Assembly (NCBI RefSeq): GCF_001941975.2
Contig: NZ_CP146991.1
Coordinates: forward strand, 2,342,524-2,406,523
Origin: Sporomusa sphaeroides DSM 2875
GTDB taxonomy: Bacteria; Bacillota; Negativicutes; Sporomusales; Sporomusaceae
Length of the DNA stretch: 64,000 bases
Direction: 5' to 3'
Part shown: positions 42,907 to 51,804 of the stretch, piece by piece
Numbering within the stretch: position 1 is the stretch's first letter
Layout of the letters: every line of letters starts with the position of its first letter
Translations under genes and position numbers: made by a program
The notes under the pieces: model-generated
Told to the model about the DNA's origin: nothing
The model's database searches: none
The model's input: only the letters and a program-made list of their open reading frames with translations

Positions 42907-43359
42907 CTATCCCTTTGTTGCCAGCTCTTTCTCCTGGATATATTTCAGCAGCAGTTCGGCGGTATTACCGGTAATTTTAAGGCAAGTACGCCGCTGCTCC
43001 TGAGTGCCGAATTCATGAGGATTGAGCACCCGGCAACAGGCGGCGCCAAACTTTTCGGAAAAGATGCCATGGAAATCATGGGAGCTGCTGTAGATAGGAC
43101 CGCGGCTTTGCTCCTTATTGTCCCGGCCCTGGAACATCCCCAATACCATGGTGGCGCCTGAAAGAGCGCCACACATACAGCCGGCATGACCAAGACCACC
43201 GCCGAAGCCTGACGCCATCTTTAAAGCCTCATCAGAAACATCTAACTGATAAAAGTCACGAAAAGTCCTTACAATAGTCTCAGAACAATTGTAGCCTTCT
43301 TTGAAGTTTTTCCCTGCCAGTTCTTTGATGCTTAGATTATTTTGCTCTTGTTCGCTCAT
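42907..43359 (-). CDS. C_GCAxxG_C_C family protein
   Basis: A 150-residue protein of the C_GCAxxG_C_C family, small redox-type proteins of anaerobes with conserved cysteines. Visible are GYNCSETIVR, then GFGGGLGHAGCMCGALSGATMVLG, and a later CCRVLNPHEFG and RTCLKITG. The cysteine spacing suggests binding of a metal or cluster, but no biochemical role is established. GGAGG precedes the ATG. Single gene. Confidence 0.85.
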   Translation of the reverse strand: MSEQEQNNLSIKELAGKNFKEGYNCSETIVRTFRDFYQLDVSDEALKMASGFGGGLGHAGCMCGALSGATMVLGMFQGRDNKEQSRGPIYSSSHDFHGIFSEKFGAACCRVLNPHEFGTQEQRRTCLKITGNTAELLLKYIQEKELATKG

Positions 43360-43412
43360 AATTTGTTTCCTCCGTTCTTCTATTTAATACTATACTTTCT
43401 CCTGACGCACCG

Positions 43413-43449
43413 AAAAACCTCTGCCTGGTTGACATTGGCAGAGGTTTTT
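43413..43449 (-). terminator. Bidirectional terminator after the ECF-like gene
   Basis: Perfect 13-bp stem AAAAACCTCTGCC with its complement, 11-base loop; A/T runs on both sides. Confidence 0.88.
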
Positions 43450-43453
43450 TTCG

Positions 43454-43954
43454 TTACTTGATACGTTGTGCCACCCAATATGCCAATATGCCTCCTACCC
43501 CGCCGGTAACCAACTGCGGCCAGCTCATTGCCAGCATAATGCCTGCGGCCACTTTCGGGGAAATCGCGATAAAAGTAAGCAGCCAGGCAAATATTCCGTA
43601 TAAAAGTCCGCTTTTACCCAAGGTTGCCAGAACAATGCCGGGAATACGGCCCAACTGACGACCGGCTAAAAACAGGAGGATGTATGCCGCATTGCCTAGG
43701 GCAACTGGTAAAATGAATACCGGCAAAGGCAGCTGTCCCTGAAAATAAGCCACAACCGGGGCTATTGCGGCAATAATGAGTGCAGGCCACAAACCGGCTT
43801 TTTGTGCAGCAATAAGCAAGGAAGCATTAACCAAGCTGCCAATAATAAACATTGATAAAAACGGCGGCAAGGGAATAAAAAACCGCAGCGACTGAAAAAT
43901 CAGGGTAAGCGACAATAATAATGCCGTTCTGGTAATAATCCGGCTGTCAGACAT
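43454..43954 (-). CDS. Small polytopic membrane protein, possible ECF transporter S component
   Basis: A 166-residue protein with five or six membrane helices and few polar residues (TALLLSLTLIFQSLRF, FILPVALGNAAYILLFLAGRQLG, ATLGKSGLLYGIFAWLL). Size, the N-terminal Arg/Thr-rich helix and the AxxA-like packing recall the substrate-binding S component of ECF vitamin transporters, but the ligand is not evident and no EcfA/EcfT genes are nearby. GGGAGG precedes the ATG. It probably forms an operon with the 101-residue membrane protein just upstream (15-bp gap). Confidence 0.55.
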   Translation of the reverse strand: MSDSRIITRTALLLSLTLIFQSLRFFIPLPPFLSMFIIGSLVNASLLIAAQKAGLWPALIIAAIAPVVAYFQGQLPLPVFILPVALGNAAYILLFLAGRQLGRIPGIVLATLGKSGLLYGIFAWLLTFIAISPKVAAGIMLAMSWPQLVTGGVGGILAYWVAQRIK

Positions 43955-43969
43955 GAGTATTCCTCCCGG

Positions 43970-44275
43970 CTATCTACGCCGGCGATTAGTGTAACCGCGC
44001 CCAAACATTATATAGGCTAAGAGTCCCAACAGAGCCAGATTGCCAATTACCCCGCTTATTATTCCCAAATCAACCAGAACGTTGACAGCAGTTAAACCGC
44101 CAAGAAATATCATAGAGCGCCGCATATCAATAAAGGGGTCGCGACGCAACAGCAAATAAGCTACCCCAAGTACAGCTAAATCAATGACCACCCAAGCCAG
44201 TGTATTGAGAACAAAATACTTTAACATGCTGCCTACAATCATAACCGCCAAAACTTGAAACCACATTTGATTCAT
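43970..44275 (-). CDS. Small membrane protein of unknown function
   Basis: A 101-residue protein with four short hydrophobic segments and the tail GRGYTNRRRR. Not recognised. AGGAGG precedes the ATG. Its close spacing to the ECF-like gene suggests that the two work together. Confidence 0.65.
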   Translation of the reverse strand: MNQMWFQVLAVMIVGSMLKYFVLNTLAWVVIDLAVLGVAYLLLRRDPFIDMRRSMIFLGGLTAVNVLVDLGIISGVIGNLALLGLLAYIMFGRGYTNRRRR

Positions 44276-44509
44276 TCTTAATTCCTCCTGATAATTTATT
44301 GTACTCTGGAAAGCAATTAATTTCTGCTAACAGCTAAGAAGGATCCTAATAAATAAAATTATGCCTGATTAGGAAAATTCCTGCCTTCAAACGCTTAACT
44401 TCGGGAATAACACAAATAAACATTAATAATTTTCAAAATTAATGTTTATAGTTTTGTAAGTTTGAGCATACTTTTATTACACGAGTTAAGTTATTAAGGA
44501 GTGAATAGC

Positions 44510-44866
44510 ATGAGTGAAGAAAAAAGTTTTTCTTTTACTTTATTTGAACCCCATCGTACCCGGCTGCCCAAAAATGATCAACCAGCCATTGAGGTGCGCC
44601 CAAATGGCCGTATTGTTTTTAACAAACAGGCCACACAGCTTTTAGAAAACAATAGTTTTTGCATGTTAGGCTATGATCCCGCAAACCGGGCACTGGGGAT
44701 TCTTCCTCTGGGAGAACTAAAGCCCAACACTTTTCCTGTACGCTATGCAGCCAAAGGTGCCTATATCGGAGCAAAAAAATTTTTTAAACACTTCGATATC
44801 TTACCCAGTCAACTACTTGAAACAGCTCCGTTTAAAAGCGGTGAATTTATCGGCATAACGTTATAA
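44510..44866 (+). CDS. Unknown small soluble protein
   Basis: A 118-residue protein with no membrane segment. The sequence suggests a strand-rich fold: IEVRPNGRIVFNKQATQLL, FCMLGYDPANRALGILPLGE, then KGAYIGAKKFFKHFDIL. The start at ATG 44510 is favoured over the GTG at 44501 because AAGGAG lies 8 bases upstream. Not recognised. It is the first gene of a plus-strand run ahead of the MoxR/VWA pair, but separated from it by 140 bp and a weak hairpin at 44892-44919. Confidence 0.7.
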   Translation: MSEEKSFSFTLFEPHRTRLPKNDQPAIEVRPNGRIVFNKQATQLLENNSFCMLGYDPANRALGILPLGELKPNTFPVRYAAKGAYIGAKKFFKHFDILPSQLLETAPFKSGEFIGITL

Positions 44867-45008
44867 TAACAGTATATCTTCCGCTGTACGCAAAAGTTAC
44901 TCAAATACGGGTAGCTTTTGTTTTTTGGAGAAACGTTTTCTCTTGTCAATTATTATCAACTTGCGGTAGAATGAAAACAATACATTGATTAGAGATAGGA
45001 GAACAATT

Positions 45009-45962
45009 ATGTCCAAAAAATCTACACTCTCTATGCCGGAACTACGCACTGCTTTTGAAGCGCACGGGTATATAAGTGATAAAGAGCTTCTTACCACTGT
45101 CTATTTGGCGCTTAAGCTGGAAAAACCACTGCTTGTTGAGGGTGCCCCCGGTGTCGGTAAAACCGAAATTGCCAAGGTGCTTAGTAAAGTGTTTGATACC
45201 GAACTTATCCGTCTGCAATGTTATGAAGGTCTGGACGAAAACAAAGCCTTATATGAATGGAATTACCAGCGCCAGCTCATCAAAATTCAAATGTTGCGGG
45301 ACACTGCTTGCCAGAACCTTTCTGAAGATGATGTATTTTCTTTAGACTACTTATTGGAACGCCCGCTGTTAAAAGCCATTCGAGCAGAAAATCGGCCAGT
45401 CTTATTAATAGATGAAATCGATAAAACTGACGAAGAGTTTGAAGCTTTTCTCTTTGAGATCTTATCCGACTTTCAAATCTCGATTCCGGAACTTGGTACT
45501 GTCAGCGCCAAACACATTCCCATTGTTGTGCTGACAAGCAACCATGACAGAGAATTATCGGAAGGCTTGCGCCGGCGGTGTGTTTACTTATATATTGACT
45601 ATCCGACCATTGATAAGGAAATTAATATTATCCGCGCTAAAATCCCTGAAGTCACAGAAAAATTAGCTCTGCAGATTGCCACTGCCGTTAATCATCTGCG
45701 TAACAGTCTGACACTGAGCAAACAGCCTTCCATTGCCGAAACACTTGATTGGACAAGGGCGCTCATTGCCATGCATGCCGACCACCTTGATTCCACCATG
45801 GTTAAACAAACAATGGGGCTGCTATTTAAAAACCGCGATGATTTGACAGCCTTTCAAAAGGATATGGGTGCCGATGGACTCTGCGCTGCTGTCAAGCAAG
45901 CAACAGGTATGACGAACACAGCTTACCACTGCCATAACGACGACGCAAGCTGCGGAGGCTGA
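45009..45962 (+). CDS. MoxR-family AAA ATPase
   Basis: A 317-residue AAA+ ATPase that typically works with a VWA protein to remodel or insert metal into client enzymes. Walker A GAPGVGKTE (about 42-50), Walker B VLLIDEIDKTD, sensor 1 VLTSNHDREL and the arginine finger LRRRC are present. The C-terminus ends with an unusual His/Cys tail, YHCHNDDASCGG. Start at ATG 45009 behind ATAGGAG. The VWA gene begins 5 bp later; such pairs occur beside CO dehydrogenase, RubisCO or nitric oxide reductase, but no client gene is adjacent here. Confidence 0.92.
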   Translation: MSKKSTLSMPELRTAFEAHGYISDKELLTTVYLALKLEKPLLVEGAPGVGKTEIAKVLSKVFDTELIRLQCYEGLDENKALYEWNYQRQLIKIQMLRDTACQNLSEDDVFSLDYLLERPLLKAIRAENRPVLLIDEIDKTDEEFEAFLFEILSDFQISIPELGTVSAKHIPIVVLTSNHDRELSEGLRRRCVYLYIDYPTIDKEINIIRAKIPEVTEKLALQIATAVNHLRNSLTLSKQPSIAETLDWTRALIAMHADHLDSTMVKQTMGLLFKNRDDLTAFQKDMGADGLCAAVKQATGMTNTAYHCHNDDASCGG

Positions 45963-45967
45963 TCACA

Positions 45968-47317
45968 TTGAACTCACTTGCCGATAATATCGTAGGATTT
46001 GCTCAGATTTTACGCCAACTCGGAGTACGGATCAGCATTGCAGAGACCATTGATGCCGTAAACAGTCTGACAATCATTGATAATTTTGACAGGGACGAAT
46101 TCCGGGCAGCTTTGAAAAGCACACTAATTAAGAATGCGGAAGATCAAGCAGCCTTTGAGCAAACCTTCAATTTGTTTTTTGTACCGCCTGAAGCAAAGCA
46201 AGAGCAGCGTGAGGCCTGGGATTCCAAACAACAGCTTGATCTTGAGCAATCGCAGCAGGCACAGGAAGAACTGGTCTTTCAGGGCCGTCCGCTTGATATT
46301 CCTGACGAACTTAGGGATGTCTATAAGCTCTTGCCTGAAATGGAAAAACAGCGGCTGCAGGAATTCCTGGAGAAAACCTCGACAGGTCATAATGTCAAGG
46401 AATCGTTTCAGCCGGTAGTGGAAAATTTGCTCAAGAGCTCTTTGTCATTCTGGCAGCGACAACTGTCGCCGGAAGATTTAGCACAATTGGCGGCCGCCCG
46501 GCGGCAATTATTGGGGTATGACGAGCTGGATCATGTCGTGGATTCAGCAGCAGGTCTTGGCGGCACAGGACGCAATCCCCTGCTGTACAAAAATATGCAA
46601 GACATTGCCGAACACGAAATTCCACAAGTTACTTCGCTTATCAAGCGTTTGGCGCATCGTCTGACAACTCGTATCTCCCGCCGTTTCCGTATGACCGGAC
46701 GCCGCAAGCTCATTGATATCCGTCAAAGTATTCGCCGCAATATGCGCTATGGCGGTATCATGATTTCTTTAAAATATAAAACCCAAAAAATTCATAAGCC
46801 TAATATTGTTGTCTTGTGCGATGTATCAGCCTCTATGACCAAATATGTCCGGTTTACCCTGCCACTGCTTTTTGGTCTGTCCAGTGTTGTGAAAAATATT
46901 GAATCCTTTGTTTTTGCCACCGACCTGGAAAAGGTAACCGGTTATTTTCGCGGCAGAGATGATTTTGCTCAGGTTACGGAAGAACTAATATCAAGTTCCG
47001 CCCAAATGGGGCAAGGTACTAATCTTTATATTGCTTTAACAAGTTTAGAAGCTCAATACAAAAAACTGTTGTCACCTTCTACCCTGCTATTTATTATCAG
47101 TGATGCCAATACACTGGCGCCGCTCGAAACCGCCGGCGAATTATCGCTGATCAGCAAAAAGGTTAAGCGAATTTTATGGCTTAATACCCAACCCAAAGAA
47201 CGCTGGAGCCAAAATAGCGCTATTCCGCTTTTTTCTAAACATTGTTCCATGTTTGAGTGCTATTCTCTGGCACATTTAACTAAAATATTATCTCTTAATC
47301 TGACCCGTCAATCGTGA
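45968..47317 (+). CDS. VWA-domain protein (CoxE-like), partner of MoxR
   Basis: A 449-residue protein. A helical, Glu/Gln-rich N-terminal region (about 1-260) is followed by a VWA domain (about 275-440) with the metal-ion-dependent adhesion motif DVSASM (DxSxS), GQGTNLY and the later DAN. Starts at TTG 45968 with GCGGAGG upstream. Translated directly after the MoxR gene, so the two should form a complex; the client enzyme is unknown. Confidence 0.88.
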   Translation: MNSLADNIVGFAQILRQLGVRISIAETIDAVNSLTIIDNFDRDEFRAALKSTLIKNAEDQAAFEQTFNLFFVPPEAKQEQREAWDSKQQLDLEQSQQAQEELVFQGRPLDIPDELRDVYKLLPEMEKQRLQEFLEKTSTGHNVKESFQPVVENLLKSSLSFWQRQLSPEDLAQLAAARRQLLGYDELDHVVDSAAGLGGTGRNPLLYKNMQDIAEHEIPQVTSLIKRLAHRLTTRISRRFRMTGRRKLIDIRQSIRRNMRYGGIMISLKYKTQKIHKPNIVVLCDVSASMTKYVRFTLPLLFGLSSVVKNIESFVFATDLEKVTGYFRGRDDFAQVTEELISSSAQMGQGTNLYIALTSLEAQYKKLLSPSTLLFIISDANTLAPLETAGELSLISKKVKRILWLNTQPKERWSQNSAIPLFSKHCSMFECYSLAHLTKILSLNLTRQS

Positions 47318-47367
47318 TGAATGGAATTACTGTAATACAGAATATATAAAAAAGGATGTGACTGACC

Positions 47368-47631
47368 ATGTATTTTGATGGACCCTCATTAGTTGCCCAT
47401 TATCAGCGTTGGCTCACCACGTATCGTGAGCCTATTGAGGAAAAGTTAACAACCGCTCTAAGCCACAGAGACCAAAAGCAAGCTATGCACAACGCTATGG
47501 AAGTCCTTTTGACCGAAGTTTTACCCATGGCCTTAGCTGAAATGATTTTGTACAACAATGGACGCCTGGAAGAATATATGCAAGAACAAGGCGGCGGTTG
47601 TTCCAGCTGTGCCACCAATCTTAAAGGATAA
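47368..47631 (+). CDS. Small helical protein with C-terminal CSSC, downstream of VWA gene
   Basis: An 87-residue protein, mostly helical (YREPIEEKLTTALSHRDQKQAMHNAMEVLLTEVLPMALAEMIL), ending in GGGCSSCATNLKG with a Cys-x-x-Cys. AAAGGATG precedes the ATG. It lies 50 bp after the VWA gene and before a terminator, so it is probably the third gene of the unit. Not recognised; the CxxC at the end could bind metal. Confidence 0.7.
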   Translation: MYFDGPSLVAHYQRWLTTYREPIEEKLTTALSHRDQKQAMHNAMEVLLTEVLPMALAEMILYNNGRLEEYMQEQGGGCSSCATNLKG

Positions 47632-47633
47632 AT

Positions 47634-47670
47634 AAACTGCCGCAGGCCTTAAAGAGACCTGCGGCAGTTT
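47634..47670. terminator. Bidirectional terminator
   Basis: Perfect 13-bp stem AAACTGCCGCAGG with its complement, 11-base loop, between the MoxR unit and the convergent gene at 47704. Confidence 0.88.
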
Positions 47671-47703
47671 ATTTACTTTGCGGCGCGGTGAAAACTCGGT
47701 GCT

Positions 47704-48045
47704 TCACTGGCAGGCTGAACATGTGCCGCAGGTTTGAGCCGGAACCGGCAAGCCGAACATCCCCAGCTTTTTCCCAAACAAGTTTGTTTCCGTATCAATT
47801 CGTAAAAGAATTTTGTCATTATAATTAACCACCGAACTGTGGGCATGAACCATAACTCCATCAATGGTAAACGTTTGATAATCCTCCTTTTCGTGTTTTT
47901 CCGGCTCGCCCACATGCACGGCCGGAACATCTGCTGTCTGGAGGCTGCTGCAACCGGGTATCAGGCGTTTCTCAATTTTAACCGTGATTACGCCGCCTTC
48001 CTGGGCAATAAATTCCTGTGCCCGTTCTGTCACTGTCATATTCAT
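47704..48045 (-). CDS. Small Cys-rich protein, possibly IscA/HesB-like
   Basis: A 113-residue protein whose opening VTERAQEFIAQEGGVITVKI resembles the N-terminus of IscA/HesB scaffold proteins. Cysteines occur at PGCSSLQ and at the C-terminal CGTCSACQ. Whether it carries an Fe-S cluster or metal cannot be said, and the family assignment is weak. AAAGGAGAG precedes the ATG. The TGA stop after ACQ shows no sign of selenocysteine read-through. Single gene. Confidence 0.6.
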   Translation of the reverse strand: MNMTVTERAQEFIAQEGGVITVKIEKRLIPGCSSLQTADVPAVHVGEPEKHEKEDYQTFTIDGVMVHAHSSVVNYNDKILLRIDTETNLFGKKLGMFGLPVPAQTCGTCSACQ

Positions 48046-48243
48046 GAGTTTTCTCTCCTTTTTTTAAAATATAGTATTTATTAATAATGATTATACATTA
48101 TCCGGTAATTTTCTGCCAACTGAAAAATTGGCTAAGTTTAAAGCTATATAGGTTGAATTAACCGAACTTTTATTGCAGTTTCAGCAGTTACGGCCTATAA
48201 TAAATAGTGGTTTTACTATACTTTGTCCCGGAAAGGATTGCCA

Positions 48244-49200
48244 ATGAACACATTAGCACTATTTTACCTGGCACTAACAAGCGTTTCATTTTTCTGGGGA
48301 ACTTCCTATGCTGCCGCCAAAATTGGCATGTATGAGCTGTCACCCATTAATTTAGGCATTTTCCGCGCTATTCTCGCGGCTGTCCTTTTTGCGATTATTT
48401 TAGCAAAAATGGACCGCGGCAGTACCATTGAGCGCAAAGATATTCCGAAGTTCATTCTTTTGGGGTTTTTGGTAATTACATCTTATTTTTACCTTCACTA
48501 TACCGGGCTTAGTTATACTACCACAATCAATGCCGCACTCATCATTGCTACCAGTCCCATCTTTACCGCACTACTGGGAGCGGCATTAGGCTGGGAAAGA
48601 ATCGGCACCGTCGGCGGTATCGGTATTATGCTGGCCTTTGTCGGTGTAAGCCTGATCATTACCAATGGTCAGCTGGGCACTATATTTCAGTCAGCTACGT
48701 TGCTGGGTAATCTCCTGCTCTTATCCAATGCCTTAGTTTGGGCCGGGTTCACCCTGTACGGCAAACCACTTTTGCAGAAATACCGCCCCTTCACAGCCAT
48801 AGCTTATATTCATATTTTCGGTACAATCATGCTGCTGCCATTCGCTTTTTTCCCTACAAAAATCGCACCCCTGCCTTTTATCCAGCAAGTAACGACCATA
48901 AGCTGGCCGACTGCCGGTGCGGCATTGTATCTGGCAATACTATGCTCTGTATACGGTTATTATATGTGGTATACCGGAGTCGCACGTATCGGACCTGTGA
49001 AAACTGCCGTCTTCAGCTACTTGAATCCGTTGTTCGCCATTTTAGCCGGCGTTTGGCTGTTAGGAGAAAAACTAACCGGCTATACTATTTTCGGCGGCAT
49101 ACTGGTTATTGCCGGGGTCTACCTGACCAATCAGTACAAACAGGCGGCGCTGCCTGTCAAACAACATTCTGCCTACGGAAGAGTGGAACAGTATGAATAA
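48244..49200 (+). CDS. DMT/EamA-family membrane transporter
   Basis: A 318-residue drug/metabolite transporter with ten predicted helices arranged as two EamA repeats (about 1-145 and 155-300). Motifs FFWGTSYAAAKIG and NAALIIATSPIFTALLGAALG in the first, and SYLNPLFAILAGVWLLGEKLTGY in the second. Usually a metabolite or amino acid exporter; the substrate is unknown. Start at ATG 48244 behind GAAAGGA. It overlaps the acyltransferase gene by 8 bp. Confidence 0.9.
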   Translation: MNTLALFYLALTSVSFFWGTSYAAAKIGMYELSPINLGIFRAILAAVLFAIILAKMDRGSTIERKDIPKFILLGFLVITSYFYLHYTGLSYTTTINAALIIATSPIFTALLGAALGWERIGTVGGIGIMLAFVGVSLIITNGQLGTIFQSATLLGNLLLLSNALVWAGFTLYGKPLLQKYRPFTAIAYIHIFGTIMLLPFAFFPTKIAPLPFIQQVTTISWPTAGAALYLAILCSVYGYYMWYTGVARIGPVKTAVFSYLNPLFAILAGVWLLGEKLTGYTIFGGILVIAGVYLTNQYKQAALPVKQHSAYGRVEQYE

Positions 49201-50344
49201 GCAGCATATCGTTGCCCTTGATTATATTCGCGGCCTGGCCATGCTTGGCGTTATCGGCATCCATACAGGCGCCTATTCGCTTTCCTACCCGGATAGCAGT
49301 CCGCACCTTTTTGCGCTGTTTGAAATTTTCACCAGATTTAGTGTGCCGATATTTTTCTTTGTATCGGCATTCGGACTATTTATCAGTCAGCCGCTGGCCG
49401 CTGATTTTAATTATCCGGCATTTATGCGCCGCCGCTTTAAATCCGTACTCTTACCCTATCTGGCCTGGTCAATTCTGTATATGCTCCATTATACCTGGAT
49501 AAGCCGTGATGCCGGCATCTGGCATCTGCCAACTGTATATGAATATTTTTTCTTTGGTTTGGCTTCTTATCAACTCTATTTTCTGGTTATTTTGCTTTGG
49601 TTTTATGCCCTTATGCCATTATGGCGGCAGCTTACACGCCTGATTGTAAAAGCTCCGGCAACAAGCTTGCTCATACTGCTCTTCGGGCAAATCGTCTTTA
49701 ATTATTATTCAAGCTATCTGCTCAAAACCGGGTTTGACAACTATTACCTGAATGTGGCTGTCCAATACCGTATGAATTATTGGATTTTTCATTACCTGTT
49801 TATCTTTATCCTTGGTGCCGTTTGCGCTGAACTCTATCCTCAATTTCAGGCCGCTTTGGAGCGGTACAGGCAAAGGGTTACTATATTCTTTACTGTGACT
49901 CTGGGCGGAATGCTCTTGGCTTATTATTACTTTATCTACTTTAAACAGTTTAGTCTGGAAGCAGCCGTTAATACCGTCCACCAACTCAGTCCTATTGGCG
50001 TATTATATACAGTAGGTGCAACACTATTTTGGTTTAAACTTTTCAGCACGCCACTGTCCAAGTGGTTGTCGACCTTGTTAAACCGGATGGGAGAATACTC
50101 TTATCTGATTTATCTTGTGCATCCACTAGTTATGTATCATTTGTTTGCTCAACTTACTAAAGCTTCGATTCCGTTAACACCATCTGCTGCGATTGCTTTC
50201 TATCTGGTCACTCTTGCTTTAAGCACCGGGCTGGCCCTGCTTATCACCAGGGCTGGCAGCCTTATTCCTTTAGTAAGCCTGGCTCTTACCGGCAGCTTTC
50301 CCAAGCAGCATCTTCTCCGGCATAAGCATAACAGGACCATGTGA
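49193..50344 (+). CDS. Membrane acyltransferase (acyltransferase 3/OafA family)
   Basis: A 383-residue protein with about ten helices. The N-terminal ALDYIRGLAMLGVIGIHTG is the family signature with the catalytic His; RRRFKSVLLPYLAWS follows. Members add acyl groups to surface polysaccharides, peptidoglycan or small molecules. The ATG overlaps the end of the DMT gene, so the two are translationally coupled, which hints at an exported and acylated product; this is inference. Confidence 0.88.
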   Translation: MNKQHIVALDYIRGLAMLGVIGIHTGAYSLSYPDSSPHLFALFEIFTRFSVPIFFFVSAFGLFISQPLAADFNYPAFMRRRFKSVLLPYLAWSILYMLHYTWISRDAGIWHLPTVYEYFFFGLASYQLYFLVILLWFYALMPLWRQLTRLIVKAPATSLLILLFGQIVFNYYSSYLLKTGFDNYYLNVAVQYRMNYWIFHYLFIFILGAVCAELYPQFQAALERYRQRVTIFFTVTLGGMLLAYYYFIYFKQFSLEAAVNTVHQLSPIGVLYTVGATLFWFKLFSTPLSKWLSTLLNRMGEYSYLIYLVHPLVMYHLFAQLTKASIPLTPSAAIAFYLVTLALSTGLALLITRAGSLIPLVSLALTGSFPKQHLLRHKHNRTM

Positions 50345-50364
50345 TACAAGCTTGTATATAAAAT

Positions 50365-50401
50365 GGGGCTGGGTAACTTCTCGCAAAGTTGCCACAGCCC
50401 C
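50365..50401. terminator. Terminator hairpin between convergent genes
   Basis: GGGGCTG...ACAGCCCC with a further ACTT/AAGT pairing, followed by TTGTTCTTT. It lies between the acyltransferase gene and the gene at 50414. Confidence 0.7.
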
Positions 50402-50413
50402 TTGTTCTTTATT

Positions 50414-51793
50414 TTATTCTGAAATAAATCCAAGCTTTTTTAACTGCTCACGGTCGGCTGCGGTTATCCCTTCGCCGGTATTGAAATCAGCCCCGTCGGC
50501 TGTCGCGCGCTTTTGCCGGCGTTTAATCCTGGTACAATACAAAAATAGCAACTGACAAAACTTCTTGATCGATTTGTTATGTCCGGCGTTTCCCTGTCGC
50601 TTAATCCAGTCAAGATAGATTTGTTCAATGATATCGGCGGCGGTTACAGCAAAGTTCTGTCTGCCAACAAATTCTATCAGTTGCAGACACTCCCGCACCA
50701 ATACATATAATGCCTGTTGGCGGAAGCTGTCCTGCAGCGGGCCGGCATTAAGTTCTGCAATAAGTAAACGGCGCCCCATTTCAAACAATGGATAGCCAAC
50801 AGCAAAACATTCTGTTAAAGTCCGTTGGGCTATCGCCAGCCTGGCAGCCTGGCCGGCGCCATCAACCGCCTGCCGCCAAATACTGACGGTTCTCATTTGT
50901 ACCGCCAGTTCGAGATTTGTCATGGAGATTGCACCGGTTAACCGGCTATAAGGATTCCGACTGTCCATACCTGCTAAATAATTGCATTCGGCAATGATTA
51001 TCGTTATTGCCTGCTCTGTTAATAGCCCTTTTTTCACCAGTTGATCGATATATTGTGTCAGTATTGCAAGCTGACTGGCATCACCGGTTTTTACTATCCG
51101 GTGCAACCAGGCCGAAAGTATCCCGGCTACCTGCTCCTGGCTCGAAACCGTTGACTGTACGGCCATCAGCCAAGTCTCTAGTTTACTCTGCAGCTCAAGG
51201 ACAAGACCGGTATCCTGCCGGCGCAGAGCAAACAGTCCGATAAGCCGCAGCGCCCGCATGACAGATGCATGGTCGGCTTCATCTGCCGCTGCCCCCATGC
51301 CGGCAGCAATAACCTCCACTGCCCGGGCAGCCAGGAAATTCTGACGCTTTTTCAGGCTGAGAACAGCAATAAGTGCAAGTTGTTCAACTGCGGCCGGCAC
51401 TTCACCTGGCTTCATATTCTTCAACAAAGGCCGAAAGGCATCAATACCGTGGCCGGCAATATCAAGCTGGTTTGACTTTACAGCCAGATATACAGCGGCA
51501 GTAAGCCGCAACGGTTCTCCCGGCCTCCCTAATCCTTGGCCTAAAGCCAGCTTTAACAAATCAAATGCACGGTAAGCATCAGCTGCCTTACCGGCATACA
51601 AACTGGTATTGATAATTTTATAAATCCGGCTAAGTATGCGTTTGCCGGCAGCAGCTTTTACCTGCCGCTTAGTAGTGATCTTATTTAATTGAGCTGTAAT
51701 GTGCGCAAATTGCCAATCAAGCCGCCTGGTATAGCACCACCAGGCGGCTAAGATGATCCCAATCAGCGTTAGCGCAAACAACCATACTGACAT
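50414..51793 (-). CDS. Membrane-anchored helical-repeat protein of unknown function
   Basis: A 459-residue protein. One N-terminal membrane helix (about 4-22; LFALTLIGIILAAWWCY) is followed by a long, almost entirely helical region rich in Ala, Leu and Gln (about 50-420), in the manner of TPR or other alpha-solenoids, and a basic Lys/Arg tail (KRRQKRATA). No motif recognised. It starts 11 bp after the pyk stop behind GGGAGAA, so it is expressed with pyruvate kinase; no functional link is known. Confidence 0.75.
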   Translation of the reverse strand: MSVWLFALTLIGIILAAWWCYTRRLDWQFAHITAQLNKITTKRQVKAAAGKRILSRIYKIINTSLYAGKAADAYRAFDLLKLALGQGLGRPGEPLRLTAAVYLAVKSNQLDIAGHGIDAFRPLLKNMKPGEVPAAVEQLALIAVLSLKKRQNFLAARAVEVIAAGMGAAADEADHASVMRALRLIGLFALRRQDTGLVLELQSKLETWLMAVQSTVSSQEQVAGILSAWLHRIVKTGDASQLAILTQYIDQLVKKGLLTEQAITIIIAECNYLAGMDSRNPYSRLTGAISMTNLELAVQMRTVSIWRQAVDGAGQAARLAIAQRTLTECFAVGYPLFEMGRRLLIAELNAGPLQDSFRQQALYVLVRECLQLIEFVGRQNFAVTAADIIEQIYLDWIKRQGNAGHNKSIKKFCQLLFLYCTRIKRRQKRATADGADFNTGEGITAADREQLKKLGFISE

Positions 51794-51804
51794 AAGGGTT
51801 CTCC

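Noticed and set aside
47704-47706. TGA as selenocysteine codon in the small Cys-rich gene
   Set aside because: Translation past the TGA gives a basic tail unrelated to the protein, and no SECIS-like hairpin is apparent.
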